A stretch of DNA of 64,000 nt from Streptomyces phaeochromogenes (GCF_001418655.1 NZ_LIQZ01000044.1:22867-86866), one strand, 5' to 3'. Positions 8,897 to 17,576 are shown, numbered from the stretch's first letter. Notes: generated by a model from the letters alone, not told the origin. Made by a program: numbers and translations.

Positions 8897-9919
8897 TCAG
8901 TTCTCCTTGTCCGTGGAGTGCCCGGGGAACAGGGCCGCCTCCGGATCGATGACGGTGGCCGCGTTGTTGACCGCGGTGGCGACCTCGCCGAAGCCCACGG
9001 CGATCAGGCGCACCTTGCCCGGGTAGTCGGTGATGTCACCGGCGGCGAACACGCGGGGCAGGTTGGTGGCCATCCGGGTGTCCACGGCGATCCGCCGCGC
9101 CCGGAGTTCCAGCCCCCAGTCCTTGAGCGGGCCGAGGTCGGCGATGAAGCCGAGAGCGGCGACGACGGTGTGTGCCGGCAGGAGCCGGGTGGCCTTCGTG
9201 GTGCGGTGCCGGACCTCGATCCGCTCGACCCGGGACGCCCCGTGCAGGACGCTCACCTCGGAGTCGGTGATGATCTCGATACCCAGGGCCTTCACCTTCT
9301 CCACCGTCGCCCGATGGGCCCGGAAGCGCTCCGTGCGGTGGACGAGCCGGACCGACCGGGCGATCGGGGCCAGCGTCGCCGCCCAGTCGAAGGCGCTGTC
9401 GCCGCCGCCGACGACCACGACGTCCTGGTCGGTGTGCTCGACCGGGTCCGGCACGAAGTAGACCTGGCCGCGGCCGAGATAGCCCTCGCCGGCGGGGAGC
9501 TGCCTGGGGGTGAAGGTCCCGACTCCGCCGGTGATCACAACTGCCCCGGCCCGCACGGCAGTTCCCTGGTCGCTGTGCACGACCGGCCGGCCGTCGGGCG
9601 CGTGGGTGATGTGGAGTGCCCGGTGTCCCAGAAGGTAGCGGGGACCGTACGGCTCTGCCTGGGCGACCAGGCTGTCGACCAGGTCGCGACCGCGCACCGC
9701 AGGGAAGCCCGCGATGTCGAAGATGGGTTTCTCGGGGTACATCGCGCTGATCTGGCCGCCGCGCTGGGGCAGGACGTCCATGACCGCGACACTGAGGCCG
9801 CGGAAGCCCGCGCAGTAGGCGCCGTACAGGCCCGACGGGCCGGCGCCGATGATCAGGATGTCGGTCTCGATCACCGACGACTCGTCCGGGGCGACCGGCT
9901 CATCAGTAGGAACGCTCAT
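8897..9919 (-). CDS. Ferredoxin-NADP+ reductase (thioredoxin-reductase-like)
   Basis: A 340-residue FAD/NAD(P)-binding flavoprotein with an N-terminal GAGPSGLYGAYCAGFRG dinucleotide fold, QRGGQISAMYPEKP, a second fold VVVVGGGDSAFDWA, and the C-terminal FAAGDITDYPGKVRL. There is no redox-active CxxC, which argues for a type-2 ferredoxin-NADP+ reductase rather than a thioredoxin reductase. The ATG at 9919 begins the leftward operon that continues through the ferredoxin and the lower ring-cleavage pathway. The candidate IclR operator at 9964-9980 lies just upstream. Confidence 0.9.
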   Translation of the reverse strand: MSVPTDEPVAPDESSVIETDILIIGAGPSGLYGAYCAGFRGLSVAVMDVLPQRGGQISAMYPEKPIFDIAGFPAVRGRDLVDSLVAQAEPYGPRYLLGHRALHITHAPDGRPVVHSDQGTAVRAGAVVITGGVGTFTPRQLPAGEGYLGRGQVYFVPDPVEHTDQDVVVVGGGDSAFDWAATLAPIARSVRLVHRTERFRAHRATVEKVKALGIEIITDSEVSVLHGASRVERIEVRHRTTKATRLLPAHTVVAALGFIADLGPLKDWGLELRARRIAVDTRMATNLPRVFAAGDITDYPGKVRLIAVGFGEVATAVNNAATVIDPEAALFPGHSTDKEN

Positions 9920-9963
9920 GGTCCAGGAGCGTATGGACGGGCCGACCACTGCCCAATGGAACC

Positions 9964-9980
9964 GGTCCGCCTGACGGGAC
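9964..9980. promoter_or_regulatory. Candidate IclR operator, site 1
   Basis: GGTCCGCCTGACGGGAC, whose reverse complement GTCCCGTCAGGCGGACC matches three other 17-mers at 17361, 17453 and 20340. It lies between the divergent ferredoxin-reductase operon and the substrate-binding-protein gene. The IclR gene at 11946 is the obvious regulator. Confidence 0.55.
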
Positions 9981-10059
9981 GCACCGCTAAGCCTGACGGC
10001 CCGGCGGTGGGAGCGTGGCGCGAACACGACGCTTCCACTGTTCCAGGAGGACGAATCTC

Positions 10060-11037
10060 ATGGATGCACTCAACGTCAGAAGGGGGCGCCTGCCGGCCGT
10101 CCTCATGACCCTTGTCCTGTCCTCCGCGTGCACGGCGGGCGCGGTGGACTCGGCGGGCGGGAAGGCGGCGGGCAAGCCCACGGTGCGTGTCGCCCTGGGA
10201 GTCGACGCCTCGTACGCCCCGTTCTATCTGGCCGAGGAACAAGGTCTGTTCGAGAAGGCGGGCCTCAACGTCGAGCTCGTGAAGACCGAAGGCGGTCCGG
10301 CGGCGACCGAGGCCGTGACGGCCGGCACCGCCCAGATCGCGGCCAACGCCGACTCCACCGCCCTCTCGCTCATGGTCGGCAGCCCCGGCCTGCGGGCGCT
10401 GGGCGTCTTCCAGTCCTCCGACCGCTATCTCAAGGTCGTCCTGCGGGACGGCATCAAATCGCCGAAACAGATAAAAACCATGGCGTCGATCGCGGGGCTC
10501 GGCCTCTACGCGACCCACTCGTACCTGCGCCACAACGGCATCGACCCGAAGTCCGTGAAGATCCTGCAGAGTTCACCGCCGGAGATCCCCGGACTGCTGG
10601 AGCAGGGCTCGATCGACGCGTACGTCCTGTTCGAGCCGTGGGCGGCGCGCGGCGACGCGGCGGGCGGACACATCGCCGGGCGCATCGGCGACTTCGGGGT
10701 GAAGTACGTGCAGTGGCTGATCGCCGACCAGAAGTGGCTCAAGGGCAACGAGGAGGTCGCCGGCAAGATCTTCAAGGTGGTGGCCGACGCGGACAAGCTC
10801 GTCACCGACGACCCCGACGCCGCGGCCAAGGCCTCCAACCAGCAGGTCAAACTGCCCGTGGCGGACACGAAGAAGGTGCTGCCCGAGATCACCTTCGCCG
10901 CTCGCGGCATCGACGACGCCGATGTCACCGAGGCCCGCAAGATCGTCGACTTCCTGCTGGCTCAGAAGCTGATCAAGAAGTCGCCGGACCTCGACACGGC
11001 TCTGCTCAAGGGCTGGTACGAGCAGCACGGCAAGTGA
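10060..11037 (+). CDS. ABC transporter substrate-binding lipoprotein (SsuA/NMT1-like)
   Basis: A 325-residue periplasmic-type binding protein. The signal peptide ends in a lipobox (VLSSAC), placing it on the outer face of the membrane. The mature part has the NMT1/SsuA-like opening VRVALGVDASYAPFYLAEEQ, then GLFEKAGLNVELV and GGPAATEAVTAGTAQIA. AGGAGG nine bases before the ATG fixes the start. It stands apart from the matching ATPase and permease at 17.7-19.4 kb but lies in the same island, so these three probably form one importer for the aromatic substrate. Its end overlaps the convergent MaoC gene by 32 bases. Confidence 0.87.
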   Translation: MDALNVRRGRLPAVLMTLVLSSACTAGAVDSAGGKAAGKPTVRVALGVDASYAPFYLAEEQGLFEKAGLNVELVKTEGGPAATEAVTAGTAQIAANADSTALSLMVGSPGLRALGVFQSSDRYLKVVLRDGIKSPKQIKTMASIAGLGLYATHSYLRHNGIDPKSVKILQSSPPEIPGLLEQGSIDAYVLFEPWAARGDAAGGHIAGRIGDFGVKYVQWLIADQKWLKGNEEVAGKIFKVVADADKLVTDDPDAAAKASNQQVKLPVADTKKVLPEITFAARGIDDADVTEARKIVDFLLAQKLIKKSPDLDTALLKGWYEQHGK

Positions 11038-11431
11038 GGTCGACGTGCCCTGTGACGCAGGGAGCGCCGTCGTCCCGGAGCACGGAGACGTCGAGCGTCA
11101 CCCGCACCCCTGAGTCGCAGGGCGCGACCGTACGCACGGTGGCGCTCCAGATGAGTGGTTCGCCGGCCACGGCGGTCGCGACGTTGCGCCAGCTCACCGA
11201 CTCCAGACACGCGTCGGACCCGGCCCACTCCAGCGCGTACCGGGTCAGCGTCTGGCCGTGCAGCGTCGACTGTACGACCACGTCGGAGAAGCCCTCCGTC
11301 GCGGCGAACTCGGCGTCGTAGTGGATGAGGTGGGAGTTCCACGACACGGCACTGAACCGGAACAGCTGCACCCTGCTGTGCGTGTACCGGCGCGGTGGGC
11401 AGACATCTCCGACGGCGGCAGGGGTGTTCAC
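11006..11431 (-). CDS. MaoC-type hydratase/dehydratase, C-terminal-like subunit
   Basis: A 141-residue single hot-dog protein. The segment RFSAVSWNSHLIHYD matches the active-site signature of R-hydratases (Asp/Asn...His pair), and the next stretch HGQTLTRYALEW packs as the central helix. The GTG at 11431 overlaps the stop of the FAS1-like dehydratase upstream (GTGA). Together the two resemble split mesaconyl-CoA or 3-methylfumaryl-CoA hydratases. It is the last gene of the Rieske operon, and its acyl-CoA substrate is presumably made by the CoA-transferase or ligase further right. Confidence 0.8.
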   Translation of the reverse strand: MNTPAAVGDVCPPRRYTHSRVQLFRFSAVSWNSHLIHYDAEFAATEGFSDVVVQSTLHGQTLTRYALEWAGSDACLESVSWRNVATAVAGEPLIWSATVRTVAPCDSGVRVTLDVSVLRDDGAPCVTGHVDLTCRAARTSP

Positions 11432-11949
11432 GCGGAGGTTCCCTTCGGGAGGGCGTCCAGGACGACGATCGTCTCGTCCACGGCGGTCAGTTCGGTCCCG
11501 TCCGGCGAGATGAAGCGGGTGGAGAGGCCGAGGAGCACGAAGTCGCCTGACCGGCCGTGCTTCCGCTCGGCCGAGGTGACCGCACGCGACGCAGTGACCC
11601 GGGTGCCCGCGAGCGGGGCCCGGGTCAGGCGCACCGCCTGTCCGCCGTGCACCTGGCGGACCGGGAGGCCCTGAGTGCAGGGTGATTCCCTGAAGGCCAG
11701 GCCGTCCGGCTGCAGTTCCTCCTCGGCGGGCCCGTCCTCCCAGCTCATGGTCGCCGCGAGGAACAGCGGCGGAGCCTCGACCGGTTCCCCGGCCGCCTCC
11801 CGGGCCCGCGCCCGCCGCAGGTAGTCGACGTCGTCGACCACCGCCGCGTACCGGCAGAACTCCTTGACGGCCATCGTGCCGCAGTCCTCGTCCTCCCACC
11901 GGCCGATGAGGCCACGGGCCCGGGACAGCACGTCGTCCAGCGCGCTCAC
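11428..11949 (-). CDS. FAS1-like / MaoC N-terminal-domain dehydratase subunit
   Basis: A 173-residue hot-dog-fold protein with the N-terminal-domain pattern of split MaoC hydratases: FCRYAAVVDDVDYL, a proline-rich strand entry EAPPLFLAATMSW and a CTQGLPVRQVHGGQAVRL stretch. This half usually lacks the catalytic pair and provides the acyl-CoA tunnel, with the adjacent MaoC protein providing catalysis. Its GTG overlaps the IclR stop and its stop overlaps the MaoC start, which implies equimolar production. Confidence 0.78.
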   Translation of the reverse strand: MSALDDVLSRARGLIGRWEDEDCGTMAVKEFCRYAAVVDDVDYLRRARAREAAGEPVEAPPLFLAATMSWEDGPAEEELQPDGLAFRESPCTQGLPVRQVHGGQAVRLTRAPLAGTRVTASRAVTSAERKHGRSGDFVLLGLSTRFISPDGTELTAVDETIVVLDALPKGTSA

Positions 11950-12758
11950 AGGGCGGCCCGCAGCGACCGCCCGATGCCCAGGCCCGCGGCGCGCAGCGCG
12001 CTCGCGTGTGCGGCGGCGTCCACCCGGTAGGTGGGAGCGGTGATGGACAGTGCGCCCGCCGGCGTCTCCTGCAGACCGAAGACCGGCACGGCCATGCTCA
12101 TGTAGCCGAGCCGGATCTCCTCCGCCTCGGTGGCGATGCCCTGCTCCCGGATCCGCTCCAGCTGACCCCGCAGCAGGCCGGGTGAGGTGATCGTGCGGCG
12201 CGTGAACGGCTTCAGCCCGTTCCTGACCACCTCACCGAACAGGCTCGCGCGGGAGAAGGCGAGGATCGCCTTGCCGGTGGCGGTGCAGTACAGCGGGAGC
12301 CGGCCCGCCACCCGGGACTCCTCGCTCAGCCCCCGGTGCGGCAGGATCTTCTCCAGATAGACCACGTCGAGCCCGTCGTGGATCGCGAAGTGGATGGTCT
12401 CCTGCGTGGCCAGCAGAAGATCCTCCATGTACGGCTGGGCGACCTCGCGCAGGATCCGCTGCCGGTGCACCCGCTGCCCGATCTCGAACAGCCGCAGCCC
12501 GAGCCGGTAGTTGCAGCCCGCCCTCTCCAACAGCCCCCAGACGACCAGCTCCTGGCAGAGCCGGTGCACGGTTGCCTTCGCCACGCCCGTACGGCGCACC
12601 AGATCGGCGAGGGAGAGGGAACTGTCGTCGACGGTGAACGCCTCAAGGATGGGCCGGACCTTGCCGAGGACGGAGTTCATCGGGTCGGGAAAGGGAGAGG
12701 CAGGTGCGTCCGTGGACGCGGCGGGCGATACGGCGTGATCGATGGGGACGACGGTCAT
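11946..12758 (-). CDS. IclR-family transcriptional regulator
   Basis: A 270-residue IclR protein. A non-conserved N-terminus of about 25 residues is followed by a winged helix (LADLVRRTGVAKATVHRLCQ) and an effector domain with FAIHDGLDVVYLEKI, LPLYCTATGKAILAF and a C-terminal GALSITAPTYRV. The ATG at 12758 has GAGG at good distance; a GTG at 12767 is possible. It is embedded in the operon it probably controls. Four matching 17-bp near-palindromes upstream of the island's transcription units are its likely sites. IclR proteins of this kind usually respond to an aromatic acid. Confidence 0.9.
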   Translation of the reverse strand: MTVVPIDHAVSPAASTDAPASPFPDPMNSVLGKVRPILEAFTVDDSSLSLADLVRRTGVAKATVHRLCQELVVWGLLERAGCNYRLGLRLFEIGQRVHRQRILREVAQPYMEDLLLATQETIHFAIHDGLDVVYLEKILPHRGLSEESRVAGRLPLYCTATGKAILAFSRASLFGEVVRNGLKPFTRRTITSPGLLRGQLERIREQGIATEAEEIRLGYMSMAVPVFGLQETPAGALSITAPTYRVDAAAHASALRAAGLGIGRSLRAAL

Positions 12759-12768
12759 GGCAGGCACC

Positions 12769-13629
12769 TCACGACGACTCGGAGAGAAACGTCAGGCTCA
12801 GCGGGTTGTAGAGATCGGCCTTCTCGTGCTGCGGCCAGTGCCCGCACTCGTTGAAGACCTCAAGGCGGGACCCGGGAATCGCGGCGGCGATCGCCTCGGC
12901 CTCCGGGACGTCGCCGAGCGGGTTCTTGTTGCCCCAGACCACCAGCGTCGGGGCCTTGATACGCGCCATCCGGTCGGGGCGCAGCAGATTGCGCTCGCGG
13001 GCCTCCAGCTCCTGCAGCGCCAGCAGGTTGTGCAGGTTCTTCCGGAAGTCGGGGTGGTGGTAGATCTCGTAGCGCACCTGGGTCAGTTCCTCGCCCAGCT
13101 CCTCGTCCCAGTCGGCCCACAGCAGGCGCAGCCGCTCCCGGGTGTAGGAGATCTCCTCGTTGACGGTGGCGGCCCGGGTGGAGGTCTTCAGCCGCTCCAT
13201 CACCGCCGGGTTGACCTTCGTACCGCCCATGCACAGCAGTTGGAGGGATGCGACCCGGTCCGGGTACTCGCTCGCCGCCCAGGACCCGACCCAGCCGCCC
13301 AGCGACTCGCCGACCAGGTGCGCGCGTTCGGCGCCCACCGCGTCCAGGTAGGCCATCAAGTGGTCGACGTACGCGGGGATTTCACCTGGGCGGTCCGGCT
13401 TGCCGGTGTAGCCGTGGCCGAGCATGTCGATGGCGTGGCAGCGGTAGCCGGCCGAGGCGTGAGCCGGGATGTTGCGGACGAACGCCTCCAGATGGCCGGT
13501 CGTACCGTGCAGGAACACCACGTGCTCGCCGTCCTCGGGGCCGGCCTGCAGGGCGCGCGTGGTGACATCGCCGGTCTCGACGTACGCATGGCGGTAGTCG
13601 ATGCCCGACAGTTCGGTCCAGATACTCAT
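12769..13629 (-). CDS. Meta-cleavage-product hydrolase (MhpC/HsaD-like)
   Basis: A 286-residue alpha/beta hydrolase with an intact nucleophile elbow GESLGG (serine 109), the oxyanion strand VVFLHGTTGH and a late catalytic histidine in NECGHWPQHEKA. It sits between the extradiol dioxygenase (ATGA overlap) and the IclR gene. This fits a C-C bond hydrolase that splits the ring-opened product into 2-hydroxypenta-2,4-dienoate and an acid. A second paralogue lies at 20408. Confidence 0.85.
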   Translation of the reverse strand: MSIWTELSGIDYRHAYVETGDVTTRALQAGPEDGEHVVFLHGTTGHLEAFVRNIPAHASAGYRCHAIDMLGHGYTGKPDRPGEIPAYVDHLMAYLDAVGAERAHLVGESLGGWVGSWAASEYPDRVASLQLLCMGGTKVNPAVMERLKTSTRAATVNEEISYTRERLRLLWADWDEELGEELTQVRYEIYHHPDFRKNLHNLLALQELEARERNLLRPDRMARIKAPTLVVWGNKNPLGDVPEAEAIAAAIPGSRLEVFNECGHWPQHEKADLYNPLSLTFLSESS

Positions 13630-14582
13630 GACTGCCCTTCCTTGGGGTGTGCGGGGTCGAGGACGGCGACGGCCATCCCGGTGAGCCACTCGGGCATCGG
13701 CTCGTACGCCAGCCGACGGCCGGGGACGTGGTCGAGGACGGCCGACATCAGCAGCCAAGTGCGCAGTTCCTGCGCCCCGTTGCCCGCGACCTTCTCCAGC
13801 TCCTCGGTGGAGTACGCGGTGATGTTCCGTATCTCGCCGTGCGAAACGAGGGACAGGAACTCTTCGTCGAACTCCGGGTTGAGCGAGGCCTCGGCGGCCC
13901 GGATGATCTCGCGGCGCCTGACGTCGTAGTCCTGCCAGTTCTCCCGGCCGTTCAGCCAGGCGCCGACCATGAACTCCTCGTCGTCGCCGTGCGGTTCACG
14001 CCAGTCCGGCCAGGGCAGCCGGTGTGAGAGCCCGCCCGAACCGACCACCGCGACCCGGCGGTCCTCCGGGAAGGCCAGGACGGCTTCCCGGATCGCGCGG
14101 CCCAGTTCCTCGCAGCGCGTGAGCGTGGGCAGGGGAGGGGCGAAGACGTTCACGACGATGGGTACGAGTTCCACGTCCAGGCCCTCCAGGAGGTACTGGA
14201 TGGCGTGCGACTGGCCGTGGTCGATCTGCAGCCGGGCAGAGAAGGCGGGATCGAAACCGCCCTGCTCCACAAGGGAGTTGGCGATGTGCCGGGCCAGCGG
14301 GATATCGACCGGCTGCGGACCTTTGGGGGTGCCGGACTCGCCGCTGGCGACGCACTCGCCGACGCCGATGGTGAAGGCGGGGATCAGGTCGAGCCAGAAA
14401 CCCCGGAAGTGGTTGGAGCCGACGAGGATCACGGTGTCGGGGCGGGCCGCGACGAGCGCCTCGCGCGCCTCGGCGAGCGCGTCACGGAACCGCTCGGCAC
14501 GGTCCTTGAGGAAGGTCTCCTCCCAGTGGGTGTTCATCAGCGTGCTGTGCGACGCGCCCACACCCAGGACGATCTCGCTCAT
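13626..14582 (-). CDS. Class III (LigB-type) extradiol ring-cleavage dioxygenase
   Basis: A 318-residue LigB/MhpB-fold enzyme. The first iron-binding histidine is in GVGASHSTLMN, a second is in VGSNHFRGF, and the catalytic/base histidine region is IDHGQSHAIQYLLEG; the SGGLSHRLPWP motif is also typical. It opens a catechol-type ring next to a hydroxyl. Its start overlaps the M20-like gene stop and its stop overlaps the hydrolase start. Length and motifs resemble 2,3-dihydroxyphenylpropionate 1,2-dioxygenase, though the catecholic substrate is unknown. Confidence 0.9.
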   Translation of the reverse strand: MSEIVLGVGASHSTLMNTHWEETFLKDRAERFRDALAEAREALVAARPDTVILVGSNHFRGFWLDLIPAFTIGVGECVASGESGTPKGPQPVDIPLARHIANSLVEQGGFDPAFSARLQIDHGQSHAIQYLLEGLDVELVPIVVNVFAPPLPTLTRCEELGRAIREAVLAFPEDRRVAVVGSGGLSHRLPWPDWREPHGDDEEFMVGAWLNGRENWQDYDVRRREIIRAAEASLNPEFDEEFLSLVSHGEIRNITAYSTEELEKVAGNGAQELRTWLLMSAVLDHVPGRRLAYEPMPEWLTGMAVAVLDPAHPKEGQS

Positions 14583-15964
14583 GCGGGTTCTCCTTCCAAC
14601 TCCAGTTCCAGCTCCGCGCGGGACCGGGTGACGGTGTCGACGGCCGTACGGATCAGATGGCGTGTCAGCCTCTCCATGGCCCGTACGGAGACGGAGTTCA
14701 TGCCGCGCGCGAAGTCGATGTCGAACGGGGCATCCGTGACCTTCGGCATGCCGACCCGCACGGTGGGGATGCCGCGTCCGCGCAGGATGTTGGCGTCCGT
14801 GGCGCCGCTGTTGCCCCGTACGACCTCGTGCTGACGCCCTTCGAATGCCTCCCACGCGGCCGTCGCGCTGCGGCGGATCCAGCTGTCCGGATCGGTTCGG
14901 GTGCCGGGGACGGCCAGGACCATCTCGGCCGTGACGTCGAGCCCGGGCGTCCTGGCGCGGATGGCGTCCAGGGCGGCGGCGAACTCCCGCTTGGCCCGCA
15001 TGGGCGTGGTGTCGGGGCCGATGCGCAGGTCCACCATGAGCGTGCAGGACGCGGGGGTCACCGCCGCCATGCGCGGCCAGCCGCCGCGTACGGAAGCGAC
15101 GATGCCCTGCGGTGCGACCGTTCCTCCGGTGTGGCGCCCGGCGTACTCGACGAACCACTCCTCCAGTTGCCGGGTGACCTCACCGGCGCGGGTGATCGCG
15201 TTGTCGTACGGGAGCCGGTGGCGCGAGCCGACATAGGTGTGCGTGCCGCGGACGGTGACCTCGAACCACACGAGGCCGACCTCTTCCCAGGAGACCGTCC
15301 AGCCGGGCTTGGCGATGACCGCGTAGTCGGTCCACACGCCCTGTTCCAGGAGGAACGAACAGCCCACTCCCTGACCGGTGTTGAGCCTCGGCGTGCCCGG
15401 CCGCGCGTTGGTGGGCATGCCGCCCGCGCCGAACGCCGCCACCAGGTCGCCCGTGAGCGGGATGCCGGCCAGCGTGATCGCCTCGGCGGCCATCATCACG
15501 CAGGCGGCGTGCCCCTTCGGGTTGGAGGCTCCCAGGCCGACGACCAGGTCGTCGTACACGGTGGCCCGCGGGCGCATGTCGTCCCGCAGTTCCGGGCCGA
15601 TCCAGGGCAGGTCCTCGCTCTCCTCGCCCACGGTCAGGGTGTCGACCGGCGCGTACAGCATGAGATCGGGGCCCGTGCCGTCGCCTTCGAGGCGGGCCCA
15701 GGCGTTGGCCTGCCGGTCGTCGAGGGGCTGGACCGAGGCCCGGCAGCCGACGGCCGTGAGGGTGGCGGCGATGTGTTCGGCGAGCGGGGCCTCGTCCCCC
15801 GTGGGGCTGGGGATGTCGACGAGTCCGATGATGAGGTCGCGCAGCCGGTCGCCGGTGACGTGCCGCCAGGCGTCCTCGACCCAGCCGCGCCGCCGGTCGT
15901 CGAGGCCCCCCAGCCCGTCGGCGGTCAACGGCCGCTCCGTACCGGCGAGTTCGGCGGGGCTCAC
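14579..15964 (-). CDS. M20-fold protein lacking the usual metal ligands
   Basis: A 461-residue protein with the M20 catalytic and dimerisation domains (IPSPTGDEAPLAEHIAATL near residue 51; GATDANILRGRGIPTV late). Key metal positions are altered: the usual HxD reads PVD in YAPVDT (104-109), the bridging aspartate is asparagine in LGASNPKGH (144-152), no Glu-Glu pair follows, and the late histidine segment reads FARGMNSVS. It is therefore either not a metallopeptidase or uses other residues. The GTG start overlaps the small membrane ORF, and it lies just before the extradiol dioxygenase, so it probably acts on an aromatic-pathway intermediate or serves as a structural partner. Confidence 0.82.
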   Translation of the reverse strand: MSPAELAGTERPLTADGLGGLDDRRRGWVEDAWRHVTGDRLRDLIIGLVDIPSPTGDEAPLAEHIAATLTAVGCRASVQPLDDRQANAWARLEGDGTGPDLMLYAPVDTLTVGEESEDLPWIGPELRDDMRPRATVYDDLVVGLGASNPKGHAACVMMAAEAITLAGIPLTGDLVAAFGAGGMPTNARPGTPRLNTGQGVGCSFLLEQGVWTDYAVIAKPGWTVSWEEVGLVWFEVTVRGTHTYVGSRHRLPYDNAITRAGEVTRQLEEWFVEYAGRHTGGTVAPQGIVASVRGGWPRMAAVTPASCTLMVDLRIGPDTTPMRAKREFAAALDAIRARTPGLDVTAEMVLAVPGTRTDPDSWIRRSATAAWEAFEGRQHEVVRGNSGATDANILRGRGIPTVRVGMPKVTDAPFDIDFARGMNSVSVRAMERLTRHLIRTAVDTVTRSRAELELELEGEPA

Positions 15965-16077
15965 TGGTTGATCCTGTGGACCTGGGTCATGGTGGTGCGC
16001 TCGAAGCGTTTCTTCGCGAGCGGAAGCCCGATCGCGATCCCGGCCCCGATCAGCAGCGTCAGCAGCGTGCGGCCCAT
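15961..16077 (-). CDS. 38-residue single-helix membrane peptide
   Basis: A short frame, not recognised, encoding one hydrophobic helix (LLTLLIGAGIAIGLPLA, residues 5-21) followed by a basic patch KKRFER, a positive-inside anchor. GGAGG from the end of the Rieske gene sits nine bases before the ATG. The gene begins two bases after the Rieske stop, and its own stop overlaps the next start (GTGA). This position makes translation very likely. It might tether the oxygenase or its ferredoxin to the membrane, which is inference only. Confidence 0.6.
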   Translation of the reverse strand: MGRTLLTLLIGAGIAIGLPLAKKRFERTTMTQVHRINQ

Positions 16078-16079
16078 GG

Positions 16080-17285
16080 TCAGGCCTCCTTCTCGTGGGT
16101 TCCGGCGCCGGCCAGCTTCTTGCCGTACTCCTCCTCGCTGAGGTTCCGCCAGGCGGTCAGCGAGATGTCGGGCCGGTAGAGCTTCTCCGGGGGCGCGTCG
16201 GTGATGTCGACCATCCAGGCGTCCTGGCCGGAGAACTGGCCGTGGAACAGCCAGCGGATCGCGCCCAGGTACTTGCCGTAGAAGCGCAGGGTGTCCCAGC
16301 CCTCGGTGAAGTTGACCATCACGCCGACGTAGCGGTGGTTGTCCTCGTCGACCGGGACGTAGAACTCGTAGTGGATGAAGTTCGGGTAGGCGATGCGCAG
16401 CACGCCCGGCATGGACAGGGACGCGAAGCCGGGGAACTCCTGGGCCTCGATCGTCGGGTTGATCTTGTCGGCCTTGCCGGTGTTGCCGATGTTGAAGGTT
16501 TCCTTCGGCGGCTGGAACTTCCACCAGCGTTTGTTGGTCCAGTGGCCCACCCCGGGGAAGTCGGCCTCCCAGTGGACGTCGTCCTGCACCCGGAAGATCC
16601 AGCGGCCCTTCGGCACGATCCGGGTGATGTTCCAGGTCGGCATGGGCTTGAACAGGCGCCAGAGTGCCGTGCGGTGAAGGTATTTGGCGTGTCCTTCGTC
16701 GAAGCCGTTCTCGCAGGCGAAGCGCCAGTTGCCGCCGCGCGGGTCGATCCGGCCGCCCATCACGAAGGCGTTGGAGACGAGTTCCTCCGGCAGCTGCGAG
16801 TCGATCGGGTGCGGTTCCTCGTCGGCGAGGGGGATGTAGACCCACACCATGCCGAGCCGCTCCTCGACCGCGTACGTGCGCACCGAGACCTTGCCGGTCA
16901 GCCGGCAGCCGGGTCCGTCGGTGATGACCGCGGCCAGCTTCCCGGTCGGCAGGTCGAAGGTCCAGCCGTGGTACGGGCAGCTCACCGTGCCGGGGAACTG
17001 CTGGTCGCCCTCGGAGAGCGGAACCCCGCGGTGCGGGCAGCGGTTGTGCAGCGCGTACGCCGTGCCGCCGTCCCGTATGAGGGTGATCTTCTCGCCGCAG
17101 ATGGTGAACGGGAGCGGTTTGTCCGTGATCTGGCTGGACCAGGTGACCGGATACCAGTAGCCGCGGAAACCCGCTCCGGCCGCGTCGTAGTGGGGCCACG
17201 ACTTCCAGTCCTGCCGGCCGGGCTCTGCCGGTCTGCGGCGGCTCCGGACAGGGGGTGGTGCGTCGGGCGAGTCCTCGACCGTCAT
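16080..17285 (-). CDS. Rieske non-heme iron oxygenase, terminal component
   Basis: A 401-residue single-chain ring-hydroxylating oxygenase. The Rieske cluster is held by C83 and H85 (CPHRG) and C103 and H106 (CPYHGW). The mononuclear iron site is in NGFDEGHAKYLH, with H199 and H204 and an upstream acidic bridge (D196). The GFRGYWYPV opening, the YVPVDEDNHRY strand and the absence of a separate beta subunit recall carbazole-dioxygenase-like or demethylase-like alpha-only enzymes. It is the first gene of the operon that includes the extradiol dioxygenase. Its electrons probably come from the ferredoxin/reductase pair at 8.6-9.9 kb. Confidence 0.92.
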   Translation of the reverse strand: MTVEDSPDAPPPVRSRRRPAEPGRQDWKSWPHYDAAGAGFRGYWYPVTWSSQITDKPLPFTICGEKITLIRDGGTAYALHNRCPHRGVPLSEGDQQFPGTVSCPYHGWTFDLPTGKLAAVITDGPGCRLTGKVSVRTYAVEERLGMVWVYIPLADEEPHPIDSQLPEELVSNAFVMGGRIDPRGGNWRFACENGFDEGHAKYLHRTALWRLFKPMPTWNITRIVPKGRWIFRVQDDVHWEADFPGVGHWTNKRWWKFQPPKETFNIGNTGKADKINPTIEAQEFPGFASLSMPGVLRIAYPNFIHYEFYVPVDEDNHRYVGVMVNFTEGWDTLRFYGKYLGAIRWLFHGQFSGQDAWMVDITDAPPEKLYRPDISLTAWRNLSEEEYGKKLAGAGTHEKEA

Positions 17286-17360
17286 CGTGCGTGTCCTCCT
17301 GCTGCCGGGTGAACGGTGATTGCGAGCATGCGCGGACCGGCCGATCCGCCCAAGGGACCT

Positions 17361-17377
17361 GTCCCGCTGAGCAGACC
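17361..17377. promoter_or_regulatory. Candidate IclR operator, site 2
   Basis: GTCCCGCTGAGCAGACC, 76 bases upstream of the Rieske start. It matches site 3 at 15 of 17 positions. Confidence 0.55.
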
Positions 17378-17452
17378 GCGCTGTGTGGATCCCGGGAGAA
17401 CACCTGGTGGCGGATGGGGCGGCGCCGGTCGTCCGGACGGTTTCGCTCGCGT

Positions 17453-17469
17453 GTCCCGCTCAGCGGACC
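17453..17469. promoter_or_regulatory. Candidate IclR operator, site 3
   Basis: GTCCCGCTCAGCGGACC, with an exact 11-base core palindrome CCGCTCAGCGG around a central C. It lies on the importer side of the divergent gap, about 107 bases before the 36-residue leader ORF. Sites 2 and 3 are 92 bases apart start to start. The 17286-17576 gap otherwise shows no gene. Confidence 0.6.
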
Positions 17470-17576
17470 CCTGTCGATGCGTGCGCGGTGCGGCGCGTTC
17501 TACGGTGCGGCAATCCCGGGCCGCACCCCGACCAACTGCCGGAACCGGCGGTCTCTCCCCAACCACCGAGGTGCTC

